Shown: positions 1 through 7,938 of the stretch, piece after piece
How the letters are laid out: each line of letters begins with the position of its first letter
How positions within the stretch are numbered: the first letter of the stretch is position 1
Assembly: GCA_945860225.1 (NCBI GenBank)
Contig: CAMAPT010000015.1
Location: forward strand, 31,232-95,231
Direction: 5' to 3'
From: Chitinophaga pinensis
GTDB lineage: Bacteria; Bacteroidota; Bacteroidia; B-17B0; Aurantibacillaceae
DNA length: 64,000 bases
The notes under the pieces: model-generated
The model's input: the letters and a program-made list of their open reading frames with translations, nothing else
Database searches by the model: none
What the model was told of the DNA's origin: nothing
Made by a program: the position numbers and the translations under genes

Positions 1-939
1 TACAAATCCCCAATGCCGACTGTCTTGCGAATTATGCCTATTGTCGCCCATCATGAAATAATAATTTTGTTTGATGATGTATTGTGTTTTATATTCTTTG
101 TTAATGAAAATACTGTCGTTTTTTATTTCTAGTAAGTTACCCTCATAGGCCGAAATAATACGTTCAAATAGGCAAAGGCTTGTTGAATCTAATTTAACCG
201 TATCTCCTTTAGCCGGAATTTTCAATGCTCCGTAATTATCTACATTCCACTTGTAACGAGCGTTAAACGGGAATACATATTCATCCCACAATCCTTGTTT
301 TTCAATATCTTTTTCAATTTTTTTGATAAAAGGTTTCGATTTAAGCGTATCTATTAAGGTTTTGGTGAGCGTGAACGAATAATCGTTATTGTCAGATATT
401 TTACCACCTTCTTTAAGGTTATAACGTGTAATAAATGTATCGTTTAAAACCGTGTCAGATTTTAAATGATAGTTGAATTGTAAATTTTCCTCTTTATCGA
501 TTAATTGATGATTCACATAAACAAAGCCATCAACAATTTTGAGACTATCGCCTGGGATGGCCACACATCGTTTCACAAAGTAAGAACGATGGTCAACAGG
601 ATGTTCATCTTCTAACGGATAATTAAATACAACCATGTCATTTCTTTCTACATGAGGACTGCCAAACAACCGCATATAAGGCAACGAGACGATGGTTGAA
701 TAATAGCGTTGGTTAATGAAAGGGATACTAAAAACTGTTTTTAATAATCTAGGTCCGTAAGACAATTTATTAATCAACATATAATCCCCGGTCAATAATG
801 TTTTTTCCATTGATGGTGAGCTAACGGGTGATATTTCGAAAAAAAATGTCCGGATAATCAATACCATAAAAAAAGAAATGCCAGTGGCTTTTAGCCATTC
901 AATCGCTTTTAGTTTATTGGAATGATTAGTTGGCTCCAC
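1..939 (-). CDS. lepB: Signal peptidase I (C-terminus runs off the window)
   Basis: Membrane-bound serine protease that removes signal peptides from exported proteins on the periplasmic side of the inner membrane. The 313 residues visible start at a GTG (937-939), the only usable start after an in-frame stop at 949-951. A single N-terminal membrane segment covers about residues 20-35. It is followed by SPSM with the catalytic Ser at 43, then VKRCVAIPGDS with the general-base Lys at 123, and near the window edge the conserved box GDNRHNSQDSRHWG. The long stretch between the Ser/Lys part and that last box is common in Bacteroidota SPase I. The start lies 5 bases after the rlmN stop, so the two genes are probably co-transcribed. 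All catalytic elements are present; only the extreme C-terminus is missing. Confidence 0.93.
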   Translation of the reverse strand, partial: MEPTNHSNKLKAIEWLKATGISFFMVLIIRTFFFEISPVSSPSMEKTLLTGDYMLINKLSYGPRLLKTVFSIPFINQRYYSTIVSLPYMRLFGSPHVERNDMVVFNYPLEDEHPVDHRSYFVKRCVAIPGDSLKIVDGFVYVNHQLIDKEENLQFNYHLKSDTVLNDTFITRYNLKEGGKISDNNDYSFTLTKTLIDTLKSKPFIKKIEKDIEKQGLWDEYVFPFNARYKWNVDNYGALKIPAKGDTVKLDSTSLCLFERIISAYEGNLLEIKNDSIFINKEYKTQYIIKQNYYFMMGDNRHNSQDSRHWGFV

Positions 940-944
940 AAATT

Positions 945-2006
945 TTATTTAAAAACCTGAGTGGTTGATTTGTTTTTATTAACTAATTGGCCGCAAGCGG
1001 CATCAATGTCTTTACCTCTACTGCGACGAACATTAACAATGACCCCCCGGCCTTCGAGATGTTTAACAAAGGCTTCCAAACGTTCAGGTGTTGTTTGTTG
1101 AAATTCCCCATCGTCAATAGGATTGTATTCTATAATATTGACTTTGGCGACTGTTTTTTTACAAAAATCTCCCAGTTCTCTGGCGTCTTGGATGCCATCA
1201 TTAAAATCACGAAAAACGATGTATTCAAAAGTGACGCGCGACCCTGTTTTTTCATAAAAATAATTCAAGGCATCTTCCAAATTTTCTAACGAATTAGATT
1301 CGTTAATTGGCATAATATGATTGCGCTTTTCATCATTGGCTGCATGCAGTGATAGTGCTAAATTGAATTTAACTTGATCGTCGCCAAGTTTCATAATCAT
1401 TTTGGCAATACCGGCCGTACTTACAGTAATTCGAGTAGGGCTCATGCCTAAACCATCTGCTGAGGTAATTCGGTCAACCGATCTAATCATTTCTGCATAA
1501 TTAAGTAAGGGTTCTCCCATACCCATGTATACAATATTAGTTAATGATTGGTTATACTTGGTCTCTGCTAAATTTTTTACCAAAGCTACCTGATCGTAAA
1601 TTTCATCGGCATTTAAATTACGTAACCGTTTTAATTTTCCGGTTGCACAAAATTTACATGTTAAACTACAGCCTACCTGAGATGAAATGCAAGCCGTCAT
1701 TCTGCTTTTGGTAGGTATTAAAACACTTTCCACAACATTACCATCGTCTAACTTCATCGCGCATTTAATGGTTCTATCATGACTTATCTGCATATCACTG
1801 ATTGATACGGCATGAATAACGAATGTTTCCTTTAACCAATCTCTTAGTGGTTTGGATAAATTAGACATGTCATCAAAACTATGAGCCGTTTTCTTCCAAA
1901 GCCATTCATAAATTTGCTTAGCCCTAAATTTCGCTTCTCCTTTTTCTTTAAGAATGTTGATGAGTTCAAGTTCTGATAATGAGCGTATGTCTTTTTTTGT
2001 AACCAT
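945..2006 (-). CDS. rlmN: Dual-specificity RNA methyltransferase RlmN
   Basis: Radical SAM enzyme that methylates C2 of A2503 in 23S rRNA and of A37 in some tRNAs. The CxxxCxxC [4Fe-4S] motif (CSLTCKFC) is at residues 113-120. The methyl-carrying Cys near the C-terminus is seen in DAACGQL (about residue 338), and the second conserved Cys lies just before the cluster in MTACISS. Length (353 aa) is normal. An upstream ATG at 2018 is also open, but the promoter -7 box TAACTTTG (2016-2023) overlaps it, so the ATG at 2006 is preferred. That start gives the family-typical N-terminus KKDIRSLS. The gene leads the rlmN-lepB pair. Confidence 0.95.
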   Translation of the reverse strand: MVTKKDIRSLSELELINILKEKGEAKFRAKQIYEWLWKKTAHSFDDMSNLSKPLRDWLKETFVIHAVSISDMQISHDRTIKCAMKLDDGNVVESVLIPTKSRMTACISSQVGCSLTCKFCATGKLKRLRNLNADEIYDQVALVKNLAETKYNQSLTNIVYMGMGEPLLNYAEMIRSVDRITSADGLGMSPTRITVSTAGIAKMIMKLGDDQVKFNLALSLHAANDEKRNHIMPINESNSLENLEDALNYFYEKTGSRVTFEYIVFRDFNDGIQDARELGDFCKKTVAKVNIIEYNPIDDGEFQQTTPERLEAFVKHLEGRGVIVNVRRSRGKDIDAACGQLVNKNKSTTQVFK

Positions 2007-2015
2007 GGTATGACG

Positions 2016-2023
2016 CAAAGTTA
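2016..2023 (-). promoter_or_regulatory. -7 promoter box of rlmN-lepB
   Basis: TAACTTTG on the minus strand fits the Bacteroidota sigma-A consensus TAnnTTTG. It ends 9 bases before the chosen rlmN ATG, so any leader would be only a few bases long. No clear -33 TTTG is visible upstream. Confidence 0.5.
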
Positions 2024-2108
2024 TCTATAAATACTGAAAAAAAATAAATGATTTTAACACATCATTTCGTGTTATATATTGTATAGACTTGTTTGAACCA
2101 AGATAGGG

Positions 2109-2681
2109 TTATTTGTAAAAATTCATCTCCTCCAGGTATTTCCAAACACTTGATGGCACAAAGCACGACACATCTTTTTTTTCTTTAATGGCATTTCTAA
2201 TCATGGTAGAAGATAGGTCAATTAAGGGGGCATTTGTTAAAATGACACTTGGATGATGTTTTAATTCTCCCGGGTTTGAGTGAGGGCGAGGATATATATA
2301 TAATTGATGATTTTTTAAAATTTGCTCAAAATTTTTCCATTTTGGAAAAGATTCTAAGTTGTCTTCTCCCATAATGAGTGAAAAGCGGTGGTTCGGATAT
2401 TTTTCTTTTAGGTGTGCTAAGGTATGTATAGTGTATGATGGTTTTGATAACCCAAACTCAATGTTGCTGCTTTTAAAGTGAGGATAATCACCAATGGCCA
2501 AATTAACCATGTGCAAACGTTGATTTTGGTCTAATAAGGTTGATTTTTGTTTTAAGGGATTTTGAGGCGATACAACAAACCACACCTGTTGCAAATCTGT
2601 AAAAGAAGCCATATAATTGGCTAATATCATATGCCCGACATGAATAGGATTGAAGGAACCGAAAAATAAGCCAATATGCAT
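2109..2681 (-). CDS. nadD: Nicotinate-nucleotide adenylyltransferase
   Basis: Transfers AMP from ATP to nicotinate mononucleotide to make deamido-NAD in NAD synthesis. The 190-residue protein opens with the nucleotidyltransferase signature GSFNPIHVGH (the T/HxGH motif of the alpha/beta phosphodiesterase superfamily) and ends with SSTMIR, the ISSTxIR motif that binds the ATP phosphates. Length is typical. It lies 47 bases downstream of the trpS stop on the same strand, with its own -7 box at 2705-2712, so it may be transcribed separately or by read-through. Confidence 0.95.
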   Translation of the reverse strand: MHIGLFFGSFNPIHVGHMILANYMASFTDLQQVWFVVSPQNPLKQKSTLLDQNQRLHMVNLAIGDYPHFKSSNIEFGLSKPSYTIHTLAHLKEKYPNHRFSLIMGEDNLESFPKWKNFEQILKNHQLYIYPRPHSNPGELKHHPSVILTNAPLIDLSSTMIRNAIKEKKDVSCFVPSSVWKYLEEMNFYK

Positions 2682-2704
2682 CTGGGTATGAATTAAATGT
2701 AAAA

Positions 2705-2712
2705 CAAATTTA
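2705..2712 (-). promoter_or_regulatory. -7 promoter box of nadD
   Basis: TAAATTTG on the minus strand matches TAnnTTTG and lies 23 bases upstream of the nadD ATG in the gap after trpS. Confidence 0.45.
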
Positions 2713-2728
2713 ACATGTTAAATCACTT

Positions 2729-3700
2729 TTAAAAGCCAAGTACAGATCTCACGAGTTTTAATTTTTCTTGAGCCATTGTTCTTGCTTTGGCTTCCCCAAT
2801 TTGCAATTCCTTTTCAATCAGGGCAGGGTTATTCATCAATTCTGCATAACGAGTTCTTGCCCGTTCAAATTTTGTGAGAATTAATTCATATAACGCTGTT
2901 TTTGCATGACCGTATCCATAGCCCCCTTTTGCATAATTAGCCTGCATCTCCATAATTTGAGTATCGTTGGCTAATAAGCTATATAATTTAAAAACATTAC
3001 AAGTACTACTATTTTTAGGTTCTTCAAGGGGTGTGGTATCTGTAATAATCGTTTTAATAACCTTAAGTAATTCTTTCTCTGGTAAAAAAATATTTATGAA
3101 GTTGTTGTAAGATTTACTCATTTTTTGACCGTCTGTTCCCGGAACAATCATCACATTTTCGTCTGTTTTGGCTTGTGGAAGTAAAAAAACGTCTTGGTTA
3201 TATTGAGTATTAAATTTTTGGGCGATATCTCTCGTAATTTCAATGTGCTGAATTTGATCTTTCCCAACGGGTACATATTCTGCATCGTATAAGATAATAT
3301 CTGCCGCCATTAACACAGGATAAGTAAATAATCCGGTGTAAACTTCGTTCAGTCTGCCCGATTTGTCTTTAAACGAATGCGCGTTTGCCAACATTGGATA
3401 AGGGGTAAAGCAACTCAAATACCAAGTTAATTCACATACTTCCGGAATACGGCTTTGGCGATATAATAAATTTTTTTCTGTATCAAAATCAAAGGCTAAC
3501 CATGTTGCTGCGACGGAATTAACACTTTGTATTCTTTGCGAGGCATCTTTTTGAGTCGTTAATGAATGCAAATCGGCAATAAAAAACAAAGACTCGTTAC
3601 CGGCTTGTTTACTTAATTCGATGGCCGGTAAAACAGCTCCTAAAATATTACCTAAATGTGGAATGTTGGTGCTTTGAATGCCAGTAAGTATCCGCGACAT
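2729..3700 (-). CDS. trpS: Tryptophan--tRNA ligase
   Basis: Class Ic aminoacyl-tRNA synthetase that charges tRNA-Trp in the cytoplasm. The 323 residues carry the HIGH-like signature PHLGN near the N-terminus (after GIQSTNI) and KMSKS at about residue 195 (GTDGQKMSKS). The internal motif YPVLMAADIILYDA is typical of bacterial TrpRS. No promoter box is seen in the 34-base gap to lpxA, so it probably belongs to the lpxD-lpxC/fabZ-lpxA transcript. Confidence 0.96.
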   Translation of the reverse strand: MSRILTGIQSTNIPHLGNILGAVLPAIELSKQAGNESLFFIADLHSLTTQKDASQRIQSVNSVAATWLAFDFDTEKNLLYRQSRIPEVCELTWYLSCFTPYPMLANAHSFKDKSGRLNEVYTGLFTYPVLMAADIILYDAEYVPVGKDQIQHIEITRDIAQKFNTQYNQDVFLLPQAKTDENVMIVPGTDGQKMSKSYNNFINIFLPEKELLKVIKTIITDTTPLEEPKNSSTCNVFKLYSLLANDTQIMEMQANYAKGGYGYGHAKTALYELILTKFERARTRYAELMNNPALIEKELQIGEAKARTMAQEKLKLVRSVLGF

Positions 3701-3734
3701 GATGATGAAATTAAAAAATGTGAGTTTGCGTGAA

Positions 3735-4508
3735 TTAAATTCCTTTTACAATTCCGTCTTTTGAATTTTTGATAAATCCAACAATTTGATTCTTTATGTC
3801 AGAATTTGGAATTTCTTGTTCAACCAATTCTAAAGCATTTGTTACATTATGTCCACGTACAAAAATTAAACGGTAAATATCCTCAATTTGATTAATGGTT
3901 TCTTTATCAAAATTTCGACGAGCTAATCCTATGGTATTGACACCAATATATTGTAATGGTTCTCTGGCTACGCGAATAAACGGCGGTACATTTTTTCGGA
4001 CTTTTGATGCGCCGGCTAAAAAGCTATGTGCGCCAATGGTAATAAATTGTTGAATAGCGGCATAACCCTCAATAATTACAAAATCTTCAATAGTAATGTG
4101 TCCGGCTAGTCCAACATAATTTGCTAAAATAACATTGTTACCTACTATGCAATCGTGGGCAATATGCGCATATGCCATAATTAAACAGTTGTCTCCAACA
4201 GAGGTTATCATTCTGTCTGCTGTACCTTTGTGAATGGTGGCATATTCTCTAATGATGGTATTGTTCCCAATAATAGTTTTTGCTTTTTCGCCTTTATATT
4301 TCAAATCCTGAGATACAATCCCTATTAAGGCTCCCGGAAATATTTGACAATTGTTTCCAATGGTTGTATCCGGATAAATAATGGCATTTGGATGAATGTG
4401 GGTATTGTCGCCAATAACTACATCATCATAAACTGTAGCAAATGCCTCAATGGTGACATTTTCTCCTATTTGTGCTTTTTTACTAACGTTTGCAAGTGGT
4501 GAAATCAT
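3735..4508 (-). CDS. lpxA: UDP-N-acetylglucosamine acyltransferase
   Basis: First enzyme of lipid A synthesis; moves a 3-hydroxyacyl chain from acyl carrier protein to O3 of UDP-GlcNAc. The 257-residue protein is a left-handed beta-helix of hexapeptide repeats ([I/V]GxN/[I/V]GDN pattern) from the N-terminus to about residue 190, then a helical C-terminus. AYAHIAHDC contains the catalytic His (His125 in E. coli). It follows the lpxC/fabZ fusion by 74 bases on the same strand; co-transcription is inferred because no promoter box is visible in the gap. Confidence 0.96.
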   Translation of the reverse strand: MISPLANVSKKAQIGENVTIEAFATVYDDVVIGDNTHIHPNAIIYPDTTIGNNCQIFPGALIGIVSQDLKYKGEKAKTIIGNNTIIREYATIHKGTADRMITSVGDNCLIMAYAHIAHDCIVGNNVILANYVGLAGHITIEDFVIIEGYAAIQQFITIGAHSFLAGASKVRKNVPPFIRVAREPLQYIGVNTIGLARRNFDKETINQIEDIYRLIFVRGHNVTNALELVEQEIPNSDIKNQIVGFIKNSKDGIVKGI

Positions 4509-4582
4509 ATATGTTTGATGTTGGGCCCGATGTTTTCTAATTTTAATAGTATGCTGTAATTGTAGGTAAAATCAGTTAATAG

Positions 4583-6013
4583 TTAGGCTAATTCGGTAGT
4601 TGTTGTTTTTACTTCGTTGCCTTTTACTTTTACAATTTGCGCCATCATTTCACCTTCCATAACGGGTTTATTATTCACGTAGGCAATACCTTTCATGTGA
4701 CAAATACCTCTTCTTATAGGAGTGACAAGACGTAAGCTAAATACAACGGTATCGCCCGGAATTACTTGTTGGCGGAATTTTACGCCGTCTATTTTGATGA
4801 AATACGTTAAGTAGTTTTCTGGATCGGGAACTGTTTTTAATACCAAAATACCACCACATTGAGCCATGGCTTCTATGAGTAATACGCCTGGCATAACCGG
4901 ACTTTCAGGAAAGTGTCCTTTGAAAAACTCTTCGTTTAACGTCACATTTTTTACACCTATGACGTGTTCATGAGATAACTCCATGATTTTATCTACCAAT
5001 AACATCGGTTGACGATGAGGCAACAATTTCATGATGTCTGTAATGTTTAATAAAGGGGCTTTATTTAAATCAACTTTTAGATGATCTTTTTCTGCTTTTT
5101 GAATTTTAATTAAAGCTTTTATTTTTTTAGCAAAATCGACGTTGCCTGCATGGCCCGGACGTGCTGCTAATACGTGTATTTTTAAAGGTTTTCCTACTAA
5201 GGCCAAATCTCCCACAATATCTAATAGTTTATGACGAGCCGGTTCGTTAAAAAAACGAAGTTTGGTGTTGTTTAAAACACCTTTTCCTTTTACTTCTACA
5301 TCAGGTTTTTTAAATACCTCGCGTAAATGATTTAATTTTTCTTCCGGTAATTCGCTGTCAACTAATACAATGGCATTATCCATATCGCCGCCCTTTATCA
5401 GGTTATTGGCCAATAAAGCTTCCAATTCTCTCAAAAATACAAACGTCCTACATGGAGCAATCTGTTCTTTAAATTCACCAATATGATACATGCTAGCGTG
5501 TTGGGTTCCTAAAACTTCGCTGCCATAATCAACCATCACGGTGGTTCTGAAAGTGTCTTGTGGAACGGCTAACATTTCTACCTTTTTAATAGGGTCTTCG
5601 TAAGTTAAATTTTCGGTTAGTTCGAAATATTCGCGCAATGCCTCTTGCTCAACAATACGGGCAGATTCTAAAATTTCGATAAAACTCAGCGAGCTTCCGT
5701 CCATAATTGGCATTTCAGGACCAGATACTTGTATAAGGCAATTATCAATTTGTAATCCTACTAAAGCGGCTAATACATGTTCGGTTGTATGCACTCTAGC
5801 ACCATTTTTCTCTAAGGTAGTTCCTCTTGATGTATCAACCACCAAATCGCAATCTGCTTCGATGATGGGTTGACCTTCCAAGTCAGTTCTTTGAAATTTA
5901 TACCAATGATTTTCTGGTGCAGGATTGAAAGTTAAGGTAACAGGAGCTCCTGTATGTAAGCCTTTTCCGGTAATTGATACGGCTTTTTGTATGGTTCTTT
6001 GTTTATCAGACAT
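4583..6013 (-). CDS. lpxC/fabZ: Bifunctional UDP-3-O-acyl-GlcNAc deacetylase / 3-hydroxyacyl-ACP dehydratase
   Basis: Fusion of two enzymes that compete for the fate of 3-hydroxyacyl-ACP. The LpxC part (about 1-310) has TTEHVLAAL with one Zn-binding His and ARHKLLDIVGD with the HxxxD Zn site; this is the committed step of lipid A synthesis. The FabZ part (about 325-476) has LPHRQPMLLVD and GHFPESPVMPGVL with the catalytic His, and makes enoyl-ACP for fatty acid elongation. The fusion is characteristic of Bacteroidota. It sits between lpxD and lpxA in the usual order. Confidence 0.96.
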   Translation of the reverse strand: MSDKQRTIQKAVSITGKGLHTGAPVTLTFNPAPENHWYKFQRTDLEGQPIIEADCDLVVDTSRGTTLEKNGARVHTTEHVLAALVGLQIDNCLIQVSGPEMPIMDGSSLSFIEILESARIVEQEALREYFELTENLTYEDPIKKVEMLAVPQDTFRTTVMVDYGSEVLGTQHASMYHIGEFKEQIAPCRTFVFLRELEALLANNLIKGGDMDNAIVLVDSELPEEKLNHLREVFKKPDVEVKGKGVLNNTKLRFFNEPARHKLLDIVGDLALVGKPLKIHVLAARPGHAGNVDFAKKIKALIKIQKAEKDHLKVDLNKAPLLNITDIMKLLPHRQPMLLVDKIMELSHEHVIGVKNVTLNEEFFKGHFPESPVMPGVLLIEAMAQCGGILVLKTVPDPENYLTYFIKIDGVKFRQQVIPGDTVVFSLRLVTPIRRGICHMKGIAYVNNKPVMEGEMMAQIVKVKGNEVKTTTTELA

Positions 6014-6064
6014 AAGTTTAATGAGTCAATTAGCAAATTTTGGATAATCGGTTAATTGTTTTAA

Positions 6065-7093
6065 TTATTTCAATTTATTTTCTACATCTTTGATTCGGTC
6101 GTTCAATTTAGGCAAGTTTTTAAATAAAACATAACTTCTTCTAAATTCACCCAATGAAAAAGCTGGAGAACCTTGAACGATTTCATTTTCTTTTTCTATG
6201 GAAGAAGCAACACCAGCCTGACCAGCAATTTTAACACCATCGGCAATTCGAATATGGCCAGCAACGCCTACTTGGGCAGCTATCATACAGTTTTTGCCTA
6301 TTTTTGAAGAACCTGCTACGCCAGACAATCCGGCAATAACGGTATTTTCTCCAATTTCTACATTGTGAGCAATTTGAACTAAGTTATCTAATTTGACGCC
6401 TTGTCTTAAGATGGTAGACCCGAGTGTAGCGCGGTCAATACAGCAATTGGCCCCAATTTCGATATTGTCTTCAATCACAACATTACCTATTTGTGGCACT
6501 TTTGCAAATTCTTTTCCATCTCGAGGTGCAAATCCAAATCCATCACTTCCTAACACGGTGTTAGCGTGAACAACCACATTATGGCCAATTTTGCATTCAT
6601 GATAAACCTTCACGCCCGAGAACAAGGTTGTATTATCACCAATAGTACAATTATCTCCAATGTAAACATGAGGATAGATTTTAGTATTGTGCCCTATTTT
6701 GACATTTTTTCCTACGTAAGAAAACGCCCCAAAATAACATCCTTCTCCGTATTGCGAATTTTCTGATATAAAAGAGGGTTGTTCGATACCGGTTTTGGTA
6801 CCTTTAAATTCGTTATACATTTCTAAAAGGGTAGCGAAACTGGCGTAAGAATCATCTACTCTAATTAATGTACAGGTTGATTTTATAGGCTTTTCAAGTG
6901 TTAAACTTTTGTTAACAATAACAATGCTTGCATTGGTATCGTAAATGTAGTTTGTGTATTTAGGATTTGCCAAAAAAGATAAGGTTCCTGGCATACCATC
7001 TTCAATTTTTGAAAGGTTAGAAACGGTGATGTTTTCGTTTCCTTCCACAGTTCCTCCTAATAAAGAGGCTATTTGAGTTGCAGAAAATTCCAT
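6065..7093 (-). CDS. lpxD: UDP-3-O-(3-hydroxyacyl)glucosamine N-acyltransferase
   Basis: Third lipid A enzyme; adds the N-linked 3-hydroxyacyl chain. Length is 342 aa. An N-terminal uridine-binding domain (about 1-100) is followed by a hexapeptide beta-helix and a C-terminal helix. [10 protein letters not shown] and [16 protein letters not shown], with the catalytic His, are diagnostic. It is the first gene of the lpx unit. The -7 box ends only 4 bases upstream of the ATG, which suggests a leaderless or nearly leaderless mRNA. Confidence 0.96.
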   Translation of the reverse strand: MEFSATQIASLLGGTVEGNENITVSNLSKIEDGMPGTLSFLANPKYTNYIYDTNASIVIVNKSLTLEKPIKSTCTLIRVDDSYASFATLLEMYNEFKGTKTGIEQPSFISENSQYGEGCYFGAFSYVGKNVKIGHNTKIYPHVYIGDNCTIGDNTTLFSGVKVYHECKIGHNVVVHANTVLGSDGFGFAPRDGKEFAKVPQIGNVVIEDNIEIGANCCIDRATLGSTILRQGVKLDNLVQIAHNVEIGENTVIAGLSGVAGSSKIGKNCMIAAQVGVAGHIRIADGVKIAGQAGVASSIEKENEIVQGSPAFSLGEFRRSYVLFKNLPKLNDRIKDVENKLK

Positions 7094-7097
7094 TTAC

Positions 7098-7105
7098 CAA
7101 ATATA
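7098..7105 (-). promoter_or_regulatory. -7 promoter box of the lpxD operon
   Basis: TATATTTG on the minus strand matches TAnnTTTG. Its last base is 4 bases before the lpxD ATG, so transcription is expected to begin at or next to the start codon. Confidence 0.5.
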
Positions 7106-7145
7106 CTGTTTTTCTTAAAAAGGGTTATAGGAGCCTTTTTAAATT

Positions 7146-7838
7146 TTAAGCTTTTTGGAAATACCTCGTCTCAAATTCCTTGATAATTAAATCTGGTTTT
7201 CGAATGGATGCTTTTAACCACTCTATGTAAATCGTTTCTTTTTCTGAAAGGGTTAGCTGATAATTAGGAAATTCCTTTTCAATTCTGCCTCTAAGTTCGT
7301 ACATACACAGAGCCGCACATACGCTAATATTAAAGCTTTCGGTAAAACCATACATCGGAAGTGTCACAAATTCATCCGCCATTTCTTCTACATCTTTGGT
7401 AATTCCCGTTAATTCTGTTCCAAAAACAAGAGCCGTTGGCCTTGACATATCTAGTTGATGAAGGGATATACTGTTTTGGTGCAATGAAGTCGCAACTATG
7501 GTGTATCCTTTTGCTTTTAAATCATTGAGGCAAGCTTTGGTATTGTTTTCATGATGTTGATAACGGTTTAAGCTCAGCCATTGTGTAGAACCCATGGCAA
7601 CATCTTCACTAATTTTATATTTGTTTCTGTTTTCGATAAAATTGATGCTTTGGATACCAAATATATCGGCACTTCTGAGCACGGCACTGAAATTATGTGT
7701 TTGATATACATCTTCTAAAACAATAGTGAGATGATTGGTCCGTTTATTTAAAACTTCTTTTAGTTTTCCCAATCTTCGTTCGCCCACAAATCCTTCTAGG
7801 TATTCGGTAAGCGCTTTATTATAAGCTAAATCAGACAT
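7146..7838 (-). CDS. SpoU/TrmH-family RNA 2'-O-methyltransferase
   Basis: SPOUT (trefoil-knot) methyltransferase that methylates ribose 2'-OH in RNA using S-adenosylmethionine. The 230 residues show the three SpoU motifs: NFSAVLRSADIFG (motif 1, with the catalytic Arg), LVFGTELTGIT (motif 2) and MYGFTESFNISVCAALCMYE (motif 3). The C-terminal extension after motif 3 resembles TrmH, so tRNA Gm18 is the likeliest target, but the substrate is inferred. It has its own -7 box 4 bases upstream of the ATG. Confidence 0.9.
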   Translation of the reverse strand: MSDLAYNKALTEYLEGFVGERRLGKLKEVLNKRTNHLTIVLEDVYQTHNFSAVLRSADIFGIQSINFIENRNKYKISEDVAMGSTQWLSLNRYQHHENNTKACLNDLKAKGYTIVATSLHQNSISLHQLDMSRPTALVFGTELTGITKDVEEMADEFVTLPMYGFTESFNISVCAALCMYELRGRIEKEFPNYQLTLSEKETIYIEWLKASIRKPDLIIKEFETRYFQKA

Positions 7839-7842
7839 TCGC

Positions 7843-7850
7843 CAAAGATA
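7843..7850 (-). promoter_or_regulatory. -7 promoter box of the SpoU methyltransferase
   Basis: TATCTTTG on the minus strand matches TAnnTTTG and ends 4 bases before the ATG, the same tight spacing as at lpxD. Confidence 0.5.
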
Positions 7851-7916
7851 GCGTTTTTAATCATTCAAGTCATCTGTATTGTGCGAATAGGTAGTCGCTT
7901 ATCCCTAAATAATCCT

Positions 7917-7924
7917 TACATTTG
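7917..7924 (+). promoter_or_regulatory. -7 promoter box of the pseudouridine synthase gene
   Basis: TACATTTG matches TAnnTTTG and lies 14 bases before the ATG at 7939, inside the divergent gap with the SpoU gene. Confidence 0.5.
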
Positions 7925-7938
7925 CAAAAAATTAGATA

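Noticed and set aside
987..1289. Plus-strand 100-residue frame within rlmN
   Set aside because: Shadow of a well-supported minus-strand gene.
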